52,018 bases of DNA from Micromonospora sp. MP36. GTDB taxonomy: Bacteria > Actinomycetota > Actinomycetes > Mycobacteriales > Micromonosporaceae. The notes under the pieces were generated by a model. It did not search any database and was not told the origin of the DNA. It worked only from the letters and a program-made list of their open reading frames with translations. A program made the position numbers and the translations under genes. Numbering within the stretch: the first letter of the stretch is position 1; each line of letters starts with the position of its first letter. Positions 1-9,100 of the stretch are shown in pieces. The DNA lies in the NCBI RefSeq assembly GCF_008119785.1, contig NZ_VSFA01000049.1, forward strand, positions 1 to 52,018, read 5' to 3'.

Positions 1-890
1 GCGGCGCACCGCTGCCCCGCCGGCGGAAGCCGCGGGAGGGGTTGTTCGCGCTCTTCTTCCTGCTGCCGACGCTGCTGTTCCTCGTCGTCGGACTGGTGGT
101 GCCGGCGATCCGCACGACGCTGCTCTCGTTCATGGACCGCGACAGCAGCAACTGGGTGGGACTGCAGAACTACGGCTGGATGTTCTCCGAGGGCTCGATC
201 GTCCGGGTGCTGATCAACACCCTGATCTGGGTGCTCCTGGTGCCGCTGGTCGCCACCACGTTCGGCCTGATCTACGCGGTGCTGGTGGATCGGGCCCGGC
301 TCGAGGCGGTCGCCAAATCTCTGATCTTCCTGCCGATGGCGATCTCGTTCGTCGGCGCCAGCATCATCTGGAAGTTCGTCTACGCGTACCGGGGCGACGG
401 GCAGGAACAGATCGGCCTGCTCAACCAGATCATGGTCAGCCTCGGCGCCGAGCCGAGGCAGTGGCTGCTCGACTCGCCACTGAACACCCTGCTGCTGATC
501 GTGATCATGATCTGGATCCAGGCCGGCTTCGCCATGGTGGTGCTCTCCGCGGCGATCAAGGCCATCCCGGCCGACATCGTCGAGGCCGCCCGGCTCGACG
601 GGGTCACCCCGTGGCAGATGTTCTGGCAGATCACCCTGCCGAGCATCCGGCCGGCGCTGATCGTGGTGGTGGTGACGCTCTCCATCGCCACGCTCAAGGT
701 CTTCGACATCGTCCGGACCGCCACCAACGGCAACTACGAAACCAGCGTGATCGCGAACGAGATGTACAACCAGGCGTTCCGGTACGGCGAGAACGGGCAG
801 GGGTCGGCCCTGGCGGTCTTCCTCTTCGTCCTGGTCGTCCCGCTCGTGATCTACCAGATCCGCAACCTGCGTCAGCAGCGGGAGGGCTGA
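1..890 (+). CDS. Sugar ABC transporter permease, MalF/AglF type (5' end outside window)
   Basis: Membrane subunit of a carbohydrate importer that works with a second permease, a binding lipoprotein and an ATPase. The reading frame is open from the first bases of the window (frame starting at base 3, encoding GAPLPRRRKPREG before the first possible TTG at 42), so the true start lies upstream and the gene is partial. About six hydrophobic segments are visible. The cytoplasmic EAA loop that docks on the ATPase is present near residues 180-203 (EAARLDG, then ITLPSIRP). The stop is followed one base later by the ATG of the next permease, so the two are translationally close and surely one operon. 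The downstream LacI repressor and GH13 alpha-glucosidase point to alpha-glucosides (maltose, trehalose or similar) as substrate; that is inference from context. The binding protein is presumably just upstream of the window. Confidence 0.9.
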   Translation, partial: GAPLPRRRKPREGLFALFFLLPTLLFLVVGLVVPAIRTTLLSFMDRDSSNWVGLQNYGWMFSEGSIVRVLINTLIWVLLVPLVATTFGLIYAVLVDRARLEAVAKSLIFLPMAISFVGASIIWKFVYAYRGDGQEQIGLLNQIMVSLGAEPRQWLLDSPLNTLLLIVIMIWIQAGFAMVVLSAAIKAIPADIVEAARLDGVTPWQMFWQITLPSIRPALIVVVVTLSIATLKVFDIVRTATNGNYETSVIANEMYNQAFRYGENGQGSALAVFLFVLVVPLVIYQIRNLRQQREG

Positions 891-891
891 G

Positions 892-1854
892 ATGACCACC
901 GCCACGCCCACCGTCGGAGCCGGCGTCCAGGCCACCGGGGGAATCACCCGGGCCGCCCGGGTCCGCAAGCGGCTGAACAGCCGTACCGCCACCCTGGTCT
1001 CGATCGTCATCGCGCTGCTCTGGACGGTGCCGACCTTCGGCCTGTTCATCTCCTCCATCCGGCCGGAGGACCAGATCAAGACCACCGGCTGGTGGACGTT
1101 CTTCAGCGATCCGCAGTTCACCCTGGAGAACTACCGGGAGGTGCTGTTCGGCACCTCCTCCTCGTCCGGCCAGCTCGCCAGCTACTTCATCAACTCACTG
1201 GCGATCACCATCCCGTCGGTGCTCTTCCCGACGGCGTTCGCGGCGCTGGCCGCGTACGCGCTGGCCTGGATCAACTTCAAGGGGCGGGACTGGCTCTACA
1301 TCGCGATCTTCGCGTTGCAGATCGTGCCGCTGCAGATGGCCCTGGTGCCGCTGCTGAAGTTCTTCTCCACCGGCGTCACCGTCGGCGGTGTCCAGGTGCT
1401 GCCGGCCTGGGATCTTGTCGACGAGCAGAAGTTCGCCCAGGTGTGGTTCGCCCACACCTGCTTCGCGTTGCCGTTCGCGGTGTTCCTGCTGCACAACTTC
1501 ATCGCGCAACTGCCCGGGGACCTGATGGAGGCGGCCCGGGTCGACGGGGCCACCCACCCGAAGATCTTCCGCACCATCGTGCTCCCGCTGATCACGCCCG
1601 CGCTGGCCGCGTTCGGCATCTTCCAGTTCCTCTGGGTCTGGAACGACCTGCTGGTCGCGCTGATCTTCGCGGGCGGCCGCAGCGAGACCGCCCCGCTGAC
1701 CGTCCGGCTCGCCGAGATGGCCGGCACCCGGGGCAACGAGTGGCAGCGGCTCACGGCCGGCGCGTTCGTGTCGATCGTCGTACCGCTGATCGTGTTCCTG
1801 TCCCTCCAGCGCTACTTCGTGCGCGGCCTGCTCGCCGGCAGCGTCAAGGGCTGA
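892..1854 (+). CDS. Sugar ABC transporter permease, MalG/AglG type
   Basis: Second inner-membrane permease of the same importer, 320 aa. The ATG at 892 follows GGGAGGG in the end of the previous gene. The amino terminus is a basic cytoplasmic stretch (residues 1-30), followed by the first membrane segment (about 35-55) and five more. The EAA loop is at about residues 212-235 (EAARVDGATHPKIF, then VLPLITPAL). The length and the carboxy-terminal FVRGLLAGSVKG ending are typical of MalG-like proteins. It lies between the first permease (1 bp gap) and the LacI gene (64 bp gap with a hairpin). No ATPase gene is in the window; many actinobacterial MalFG pairs share a distant MsiK-type ATPase, which is a plausible but unproven explanation. 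Confidence 0.92.
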   Translation: MTTATPTVGAGVQATGGITRAARVRKRLNSRTATLVSIVIALLWTVPTFGLFISSIRPEDQIKTTGWWTFFSDPQFTLENYREVLFGTSSSSGQLASYFINSLAITIPSVLFPTAFAALAAYALAWINFKGRDWLYIAIFALQIVPLQMALVPLLKFFSTGVTVGGVQVLPAWDLVDEQKFAQVWFAHTCFALPFAVFLLHNFIAQLPGDLMEAARVDGATHPKIFRTIVLPLITPALAAFGIFQFLWVWNDLLVALIFAGGRSETAPLTVRLAEMAGTRGNEWQRLTAGAFVSIVVPLIVFLSLQRYFVRGLLAGSVKG

Positions 1855-1862
1855 CCCGCTGC

Positions 1863-1892
1863 TCCGCCGCCGCCGGCCCCGGCGGCGGCGGA
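1863..1892 (+). terminator. Perfect GC hairpin between permease and LacI genes
   Basis: Two 14-bp perfect arms (TCCGCCGCCGCCGG and its complement) separated by only two bases lie 9 bp after the permease stop and 27 bp before the LacI start. There is no T-tract. It may be a partial terminator or a transcript stabiliser that lowers repressor expression relative to the transporter. The hairpin is seen directly; the role is inferred. Confidence 0.45.
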
Positions 1893-1918
1893 CGCGGGGC
1901 GGAGCGGGGGGAACACCG

Positions 1919-2992
1919 ATGACGAAGATTGACGACGTCGCCCGCCTGGCCGGGGTCTCCACGGCCACCGTCTCCCGAGCGCTGCGCGGCCTCCCGACGG
2001 TCTCGGCCGCCACCCGGCGCCGGGTCCTCGCCGCCGCCGAGCAACTCCAGTACGCGGTCTCGCCGAGCGCCTCCCGGCTGGCCGGCGGGAAGACCGGCAC
2101 GGTCGGCGTCGTGGTTCCCCGGATCACTCGCTGGTTCTTCGGGACCGTCGTGGAGGCCGTCGAGGACTTCCTCCACGAGCACGGGTACGACCTGCTCCTC
2201 TACAACCTCGGTGGCCGGGAGCAGACCCGGCAGCGGGTGCTGCGGACCGCCAACCTGGACAAGCGGATGGACGCGATCATCCTGGTCGCCACCCCGCTGC
2301 GGCCGGCGGACGTGTCCGCGCTGACCAGGCTGGCCCTGCCGGGGGTGACCATCAGCTCCGGCAGCGGCGTGCCCGGCTGGCCCCGGGTACGCATCGACGA
2401 CGTGGCCGCGGCGCGGACCGCCACCCGGCACCTGCTCGACCTCGGCCACACGCGGATCGCGCACATCTCCGGCGACCCGGACGACGAGTTGGCCTTCACC
2501 ACGCACCTGGACCGCCGGCGCGGCTACCAGGACGCGTTGCGTGGGGCCGGCATCCGGCCCGACCCGAGCCTGGACGTCGAGTCGCAGTTCACCATCGACG
2601 GCGGCATCCGGGCCACCGCCGAACTGCTGGCCCGGGGCGAGCCGCCCACCGCGATCTTCGCCGCCTGCGACGAGATGGCGATGGGCGCGATGACCGCGCT
2701 GCGGGACGCCGGGCTGCGGGTGCCGCACGACGTCAGCGTGATCGGCGTCGACGACCACGACCTGGCCGGGGTGCTCGGGTTGAGCACCGTCGCCCAACCG
2801 GCGGCGGAGCAGGGGCTGCTCGCCGCCCGGATCCTGCTCGACCCGCTCGGCGTGCGCACCGCCGAGCCGTACCCGGGAGTGGTGCCGCGACAGCGGATCG
2901 GGGACGCCGACGGCGACCCGCCCACGCCGTCCGTGATCCTGCCCACTCGGCTGGTGGTGCGGGAATCGACCGCGCCACCACGGGCACACTGA
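1919..2992 (+). CDS. LacI-family transcriptional repressor of the alpha-glucoside operon
   Basis: DNA-binding repressor, 357 aa. The LacI helix-turn-helix and hinge are at residues 1-55 (KIDDVARLAGVSTATVSRAL, later YAVSPSASRLAGGKTG), and a periplasmic-binding-protein-like effector domain fills residues 60-340. The ATG at 1919 has a strong GGGGGGAA Shine-Dalgarno. The carboxy terminus carries an extra Pro/Gly/Asp-rich stretch (about 315-335) between the last core strand and the final ILPTRLVVRES motif. It sits inside the operon between the permeases and the alpha-glucosidase. It probably controls the operon from an operator upstream of the window, since I see no clear LacI dyad within positions 1-3074. 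The sugar effector is inferred only from its neighbours. Confidence 0.92.
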   Translation: MTKIDDVARLAGVSTATVSRALRGLPTVSAATRRRVLAAAEQLQYAVSPSASRLAGGKTGTVGVVVPRITRWFFGTVVEAVEDFLHEHGYDLLLYNLGGREQTRQRVLRTANLDKRMDAIILVATPLRPADVSALTRLALPGVTISSGSGVPGWPRVRIDDVAAARTATRHLLDLGHTRIAHISGDPDDELAFTTHLDRRRGYQDALRGAGIRPDPSLDVESQFTIDGGIRATAELLARGEPPTAIFAACDEMAMGAMTALRDAGLRVPHDVSVIGVDDHDLAGVLGLSTVAQPAAEQGLLAARILLDPLGVRTAEPYPGVVPRQRIGDADGDPPTPSVILPTRLVVRESTAPPRAH

Positions 2993-3073
2993 ACGGATTC
3001 GGCCGTCAGGGTGGCGGCCGGGAACGACCGTCCGGCCGTCGGACGGCCACCGCTCGACAAAGGGGAGAAGGCT

Positions 3074-4729
3074 CTGAACACCGACGCGACACAGCAGGAA
3101 ACGGCCGGCGGTCCGGCCACCGGTTGGTGGACCGAGGCCGTCATCTACCAGATCTATCCGCGCTCATTCGCCGACGCGAACGGCGACGGCATCGGCGACC
3201 TCCCCGGCATCACCGCCCGCCTCGGCCACCTGGCCGAGCTGGGGGTCGACGCGGTCTGGCTGTCCCCGTTCTACCCGTCCCCGCAGGCCGACGCCGGGTA
3301 CGACGTGGCCGACTACCGGGACGTCGACCCGCTCTTCGGCACCCTGGCGGACGCCGACAAGATGATCGCCGAGGCGAAGGCGCGCGGGCTGCGGGTGATC
3401 GTCGACCTGGTGCCCAACCACACGTCGTCCGCGCACCGCTGGTTCCAGGCGGCCGTCGCCGCCGGGCCGGGCAGCCCGGAGCGGCAGCGGTACGTCTTCC
3501 GGGACGGCCGCGGCGCGCAGGGTGCCGAGCCGCCGAACGACTGGCAGAGCGTCTTCGGCGGCCCGGCCTGGACCCGACTGCCCGACGGGCAGTGGTACCT
3601 GCACCTGTTCGACCCCGGCCAGCCGGACCTGAACTGGGAGAATCCCGAGGTCCGGGCCGAGTTCCTGGACATCCTCCGGTTCTGGCTGGACCGGGGGGTG
3701 GACGGCTTCCGGGTGGACGTGGCGCACGGCCTGATCAAGCAGGCCGACCTGGCCGACTGGGAGGAGCAGCCGGCGATCCTCTCCGGCCCCGAGGTGGACA
3801 AGCCCCGCCCGCCGATGTGGGACCAGGACGGCGTGCACGAGATCTACCGGGAGTGGCGGTGGCTGCTCGACACGTACGGCGGGGAGCGCATCCTGGTCGC
3901 CGAGGCCTGGGTGGAGCCGGCGGAGCGGCTGGCCCGCTACGTCCGGCCCGACGAGATGCACCAGGCGTTCAACTTCGAGTACCTGCTCGCCGCCTGGACC
4001 GCCCCGGCCCAGTACGCGGTCATCACCCGCTCACTGGAGGCCACCGACGCGGTCGGCGCGCCCACCACCTGGGTGCTGTCCAACCACGACGTGGTCCGGC
4101 ACGCCTCCCGGCTGGGCCTGCCGATCGGCGCCCCCCGGCCGAACGGGATCGGCATCGGCGACCCGCAGCCCGACGCCGCGCTCGGCCTGCGCCGGGCCCG
4201 GGCGGCCACCCTGCTGATGCTGGCCCTGCCCGGCTCGGCGTACCTCTACCAGGGCGAGGAGCTGGGGCTGCCGGAGCACACCACGCTGCCGGACGAGGTG
4301 CGGCAGGACCCGACCTGGGAGCGCAGCCAGCACACCGAGCGGGGCCGGGACGGCTGCCGGGTGCCGATCCCGTGGGAGGCCGACGCCCCGTCGTACGGCT
4401 TCGGGCCGACCGACGCGAGCTGGCTCCCGCAGCCCCCGATCTGGGCCGAGTACGCCCTCGACCGGCAGCGCGGGGTGCCCGGCTCGACGTACGAGCTGTA
4501 CCGGACGGCGCTGCGGCTGCGCCGCGAGCACGGGCTGGGCGCCGGCGCGCTGCGTTGGCTCTCCTCCGGCGACGAGGTGCTCACCTTCACCAACGCCGGG
4601 CTCACCGTGCTGACCAACTTCGGCACGGCACCGGTGCCCCTCCCGGCCGGCGCCGAGGTCCTGGCGGCCAGCGCCCCGCTGGAGGGCGACGCCATCCCCA
4701 CCGACGTCACGGTCTGGTACCGCGCCTGA
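3074..4729 (+). CDS. GH13 alpha-glucosidase (oligo-1,6-glucosidase / maltase type)
   Basis: Cytoplasmic enzyme that hydrolyses imported alpha-glucosides to glucose. The (beta/alpha)8 barrel starts at WWTEAVIYQIYPRSFAD. All four conserved GH13 regions are present: DLVPNHTS; GFRVDVAHGL with the nucleophile Asp; the general acid Glu in VAEAWVEP; and SNHDVVRH with the transition-state Asp. The first in-frame GTG (3011) has no Shine-Dalgarno and its first codons span an inverted repeat. The only good ribosome site is AGGGGAG at 3061-3067, which would serve a CTG start at 3074 (mature start LNTDATQQ). I therefore place the start there, with GTG 3011 as the alternative (572 aa). It follows the LacI stop closely and ends 6 bp before a nested palindromic terminator. 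Confidence 0.9.
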   Translation: MNTDATQQETAGGPATGWWTEAVIYQIYPRSFADANGDGIGDLPGITARLGHLAELGVDAVWLSPFYPSPQADAGYDVADYRDVDPLFGTLADADKMIAEAKARGLRVIVDLVPNHTSSAHRWFQAAVAAGPGSPERQRYVFRDGRGAQGAEPPNDWQSVFGGPAWTRLPDGQWYLHLFDPGQPDLNWENPEVRAEFLDILRFWLDRGVDGFRVDVAHGLIKQADLADWEEQPAILSGPEVDKPRPPMWDQDGVHEIYREWRWLLDTYGGERILVAEAWVEPAERLARYVRPDEMHQAFNFEYLLAAWTAPAQYAVITRSLEATDAVGAPTTWVLSNHDVVRHASRLGLPIGAPRPNGIGIGDPQPDAALGLRRARAATLLMLALPGSAYLYQGEELGLPEHTTLPDEVRQDPTWERSQHTERGRDGCRVPIPWEADAPSYGFGPTDASWLPQPPIWAEYALDRQRGVPGSTYELYRTALRLRREHGLGAGALRWLSSGDEVLTFTNAGLTVLTNFGTAPVPLPAGAEVLAASAPLEGDAIPTDVTVWYRA

Positions 4730-4735
4730 CCCATC

Positions 4736-4783
4736 AGGAGGGGCCCCTCGTACAACGCGAGGCGTTGACCGGGGGCCCTTCCT
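4736..4783. terminator. Nested palindrome acting as bidirectional terminator; probable dispersed repeat
   Basis: The outer arms AGGAGGGGCCCC (4736-4747) and GGGGCCCTTCCT (4772-4783) pair with one mismatch. Inside them a second perfect hairpin, CAACGC (4753-4758) and GCGTTG (4762-4767), has a GAG loop. The element fills the gap between the convergent glucosidase and MFS genes and even contains the MFS stop codon. From memory, similar GGAAGGGCCCC palindromes with an inner AACGC stem are scattered through Micromonospora genomes. That would make it a REP-like repeat, but I could not check this here. Confidence 0.7.
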
Positions 4784-6186
4784 CACAGGCGGTCGGCGCG
4801 GGTGTGCAGGAGGTCGTGGACCTGCCCGATGTCGCGCGGCGAGGTACGGGCGGCGAGCCAGTACATCAGGCCGGTCGGGATGAAGAAGAGCTGGAACGCG
4901 GCCAGCCCGACGGCGTAGTTCAGCGGCGGCGGGAAGGCCGCCCGCAGCGCGTGGAAGGCCACCCCGACCAGTCCGTTGCCGGCCGCCCGGCCCACCCCGT
5001 TGACCAGGTTGCCCAGGCTGTAGACGGTGCCCCGGTGCTCCGGCGGGTTGACGTCGGCGATCAGCGCGAACCAGTTCGGCGAGTTCGCGGAGGTGAGCGC
5101 GAGCGCGAGCACCGCGGTCAGCAGGCTCAGCCCCACCGTGGGCTCGGTGACCACGCTGGCCAGCACCGCGGCGATCACCGTGCCGGAGCTGCCGCCGTTC
5201 GGCACGTCGATCCGGATCGGCACCAGGAACAGGACCAGGTAGAACGGCACGGCCGCGAGGATGCCCACCGCCGCGACCAGGGCCCGGCCGCTGGGCGTAC
5301 GCCGCTGGAGCGCGTCGCCGGCCAACCCGCCCACGATGGACAGCACCCCGCCGAGCTGGAACAGGGTGGCGAAGACGCTGCCCACCACGACCGCGGTGGC
5401 CGGCGAGTAGCCCTGCGCCTCGGCGCGCTGGGCGAACAGCACCGGTAGCCAGACCAGCGAGCCGAACGCCGCCTGCGCGGTCAACCCCTGGAGAATCAGC
5501 CAGCGGTTGGTCCGCCGGCCCAGAATCCGCGGCAGGTCGGCCCGGCTGATCCGGTAGTCGTACTCGGCGCCGGCGTCGAGGGCCGCGGCCAGTTCCGGCT
5601 CGCTCTGCCCGCGCCGGATGTCGTACGTGAACAGGTAGGCCACGGTGGCGGCCACGCCGACCACGGTGAGCAGCAGGAACGGCCGCCGCCAGTCGATGGC
5701 GCCGAGGATCCCGCCGACGAGGGTTCCGGCGAGGGTGCCGACGCCCTGCGACAGCCCCCAGAAGCTCATCACCAGGCCCCGACGGCGGGGCGAGATCAGG
5801 TCGGTGACCACCGAGAAGCCGACAGAGCCGACCGCGCCCAACCCGACCGCGGCGACGAGTTGGGCGACCAGGAAGGTCGGGTAGTGCTGGGCGAGCGCGC
5901 TGCCGCCGGTGCCGGCCGCCCAGGTCAGCGTGCCGACCATCAGCAGTGGCTTGCGGTTGGTCCGGTCGCCCACGTACGCCCAGCCGACCGCGGCGACCGC
6001 GCTGACCAGGAAGCTCACCGCGGTCACCAGGCCGAGCAGCCGCTGCGGCACCCCCAGCGCGCCGGAGATCGGCACGTACAGCGGCGGGACCAGGCCGATC
6101 GCCACGTTGTCCAGCGAGGCGAGCACCACGAACACGACCACGCTGTAGAACCGGTGGGCCGCTCCCCCGCCGCGGATCGCACGCAC
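4783..6186 (-). CDS. Major facilitator superfamily transporter
   Basis: Integral membrane transporter, 467 aa, about 12 hydrophobic helices. The family signature loop between helices 2 and 3 is visible as GWAYVGDRTNRKPLL (about residues 69-83). A longer cytoplasmic loop (about 190-225, rich in Glu/Ala) separates the two halves. The start is a GTG at 6186, 11 bp downstream of the stop of the large SARP regulator, so the two are probably co-transcribed. Its stop lies inside the bidirectional terminator shared with the glucosidase. Neighbouring a SARP regulator suggests a regulated exporter, but nothing in the sequence identifies the substrate. Confidence 0.88.
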   Translation of the reverse strand: MRAIRGGGAAHRFYSVVVFVVLASLDNVAIGLVPPLYVPISGALGVPQRLLGLVTAVSFLVSAVAAVGWAYVGDRTNRKPLLMVGTLTWAAGTGGSALAQHYPTFLVAQLVAAVGLGAVGSVGFSVVTDLISPRRRGLVMSFWGLSQGVGTLAGTLVGGILGAIDWRRPFLLLTVVGVAATVAYLFTYDIRRGQSEPELAAALDAGAEYDYRISRADLPRILGRRTNRWLILQGLTAQAAFGSLVWLPVLFAQRAEAQGYSPATAVVVGSVFATLFQLGGVLSIVGGLAGDALQRRTPSGRALVAAVGILAAVPFYLVLFLVPIRIDVPNGGSSGTVIAAVLASVVTEPTVGLSLLTAVLALALTSANSPNWFALIADVNPPEHRGTVYSLGNLVNGVGRAAGNGLVGVAFHALRAAFPPPLNYAVGLAAFQLFFIPTGLMYWLAARTSPRDIGQVHDLLHTRADRL

Positions 6187-6197
6187 AGCGAGCCACG

Positions 6198-9100
6198 CTA
6201 CGCCATCTGGTCGCGTTGTCCCCCGGGCGCCGTCGCGCGCCGAGCCGGCGGCGGCAGCGGAAGCCCGGCCGCCAGCCGCGAGTCGGCGTCCCGGGCGCTG
6301 GGGTGGGCGACTCCGTGGAGCAGGTCGGCGGCTTCCCGCCAGGCGGCCAGCGCGCCGTCGTGGTCACCCTGTTCGTCCCGGATGTCACCGAGCATCAGCA
6401 GGGTCCTGCCCAACCACCGTTCGCCCTCGTTGCGGCCGACGCTGATCGCGGCGGCCAGCAGGTCCGCCGCCGCCGCCAGCCGACCCGCCCGGCGACGCGC
6501 GGCAGCCAGCACACTCAGCGCCTCGGCCGCGGCCGTCGGATACCGGATCGCCTCGGCGATGGCCAGTGCCTGCTCGGCCGCCACCACGGCCTCCGCGTCG
6601 CGCCCGGCCGCCAGGTAGATCCCGGCGAATCGGTACAGCGTGATCACCTCACCGTACGGGTCACGCAACTCGCGGAAGATCGACAGAGTGGTGGTGAGCA
6701 GTTCGATCGCGTCCGCGAACCGGCCGGCGTCGTGATAGACGCGGGCGAGGCCGTTCATGGCGTCGGCCTGGCTGCTCCGGCTGTCGCAGGCCGTGTAGAG
6801 ATCAAGCGCCCGCCGCAACTGCTCCTCCGCCTCCCGCAGCCGGCCGTGCTCGCGTTCGATCGCCCCGAGGTGCTGCCGGGCGCGGGCGGCGCACCACAGG
6901 CTGCCGACCCGCTCGGCCAGCACCAGAGCCCGCTCCGCCGCCTGCCGAGCCTGCGGCAGGTGCCCCAGGAAACCCCGCAGGTAGGTCAACCGGTTGAGGG
7001 CGTGTGCCTGGCCGCAGTCGTCGTCGAGCGCCTCGAACAGTTCCGCCGCCCGTTCGGCGCAGCGGGCGGCGTCGGGGACGGCGAGGTACTCGTCGGCCCG
7101 GCTGCGGTACAACATCGCCAGCGCCGTCATGCGCCGGTCACCGGCCCGTTCGGCCGCCGCCTCGGCGAGCGAGTTGATCGACCGCCAGACGTCGACCGCT
7201 CCGCGCATCTCGAGGAACGGCCCGAGCACGTGCGCCAGCGCCCCGCACAGCTCGTCCAGCCCCAGGTGGTACGCCTGGCGTACCCCGGCCAGCAGCGATT
7301 CGCTCTCCGCCTCGTACCAACGGACCGGGTCGGTCGCCGCGGCGGACGGCACGCCCGGATCGAGCAGCATGGTGCCGCTGATCGCCGGCTCCAGCCCCGG
7401 GAACTGCTTGTCGGGCAGGCCCCGCATCGCGGACAGCGCGTAGCCGAGCCACGCGTTCAGGCCCGCCATCACGGCCGTACGCCGGGCCGCCTCGCCGATC
7501 CGGGCCGCCGCCCGTTCCCGCAGCAGCAACCCGACCAGGTCGTGGAACCGGTACCGGTCCTGGCCGGCGGCGTCCTGGCCGGCGTACTCGACGATGCGGT
7601 GCTGCACCAGCTGGTCGAGCAACGCCTCGGCGACCGCGACGGGCCGCTGCAGCACCGCCCCGGCGGCCCAGCTGGGGAAGCTCGGTACGGCCAGCAACGC
7701 CAGCAGCTGCCCGGCGCGGTCGGCGTCCGGCTCCAGGCCGCGGAAGCTGAGTTGCAGGCTGGCGCGTACCTCCAGGTCACCGTGGTGCAGCTCGTCCAGG
7801 CGATGCTGGTCGGCCAGCCGGTCGGCGAGCCGGTGCAGGGACCAGTGCGGCCGGCTGGCCAGCCGGGCGCCGACGATGCGTACCGCCAGGGGCAACCATC
7901 CGCACAGTTCGAGGAGGCGGGCCGCGACCGACGGCTCGGCCGCCACCCGTTCCGCACCCACCATCGCCCGCAGCAGCGCCAGCCCGTCCTCGTCGGGCAG
8001 CACGTCGAGGTCCAGGTGGTACCCGCCCTCCACGTCCGTCAGGTGGGAGCGGCTGGTGACGAGCACCGCGCAGCCGGATCCGCCGGGCACCAGCGGGCGC
8101 ACCTGTGCCGCGCTCGCCGCGTCGTCGAGCACCACCAGCACCCGCCGCTCCGCCGTGATGGAGCGGTAGAGCAGGATCCGTTCCTCGACGTCGTCGGGGA
8201 TGGCGGCGCGGTGCGTGCCCAACGCGACGAGGACCCGGCCCAGCACCTCCGCCGGCTGCTGGGGCCGGTCGTGGGTGCCGCGCAGCCCGACGTACAGCTG
8301 GCCGTCGGGAAAGCGGGCCCGCAGGCGGTGGCCCACGTGGGTGGCCAGCGCACTCTTGCCGACCCCCGGTATCCCGGAGATGATCACGACCGGAACGGCC
8401 GCGTCCACCGCCGGTCCGGCCTGGGTCAACCGGCGGCACAGCTCGTCCACCTCGGCGACCCGGCCGGTGAAGTCACCGACGTCCGCGGGAAGCTGGGCTG
8501 GAAGCGCGACCGGCGGGTACGCGACCTCAGCAGCCGGGCGCGGCTCGGGCTCGGCCGCCGCGTCACGGGCCGCCAGCCGGGCCGCCGGGCGCTGGTCGTC
8601 ATCGGATCGATGATCGGTGCCGGCAAGGATGGCCCGCTCCAGCCGCTGCAGGTCGACGCCGGGCTCGATGCCCAGCTCGTCGGCCATGCGCCGGCGTCCG
8701 GCGCGGTAGACCTCCAGCGCCTCGGCCGTGCGCCCGACCGCGTCCAGCGCGGTCATCAGTTGCCCGCGCAGCCGCTCGCGCAGCGGGTGTTCGGCCACCA
8801 GCCGGGTCAGCTCCGGGACCAGCTCGGCGTGCCGGTTCAGCGCGAACTCCGCGTCGACCAGCTTCTCCGTGGTGGCCAGCCGCAGCTCGGCCAGCCGGTG
8901 CGCCTCGGAGGCGGCGAACGGCGACGGCACGTCGGTCAGCTCCGGCCCGCGCCACAGCGCCAACGCGGCGCGCAACGCCGCCGCCCTGACCTTCAGCGGC
9001 AGCCCGTCCTGGTCCGCGTCGCGCAGCAACTGTTCGACCCGCGCCAGATCGAGCTGTTCGTCCTCGATCCGCAGCAGATAGCCGGGACTGCGGGTGACCA

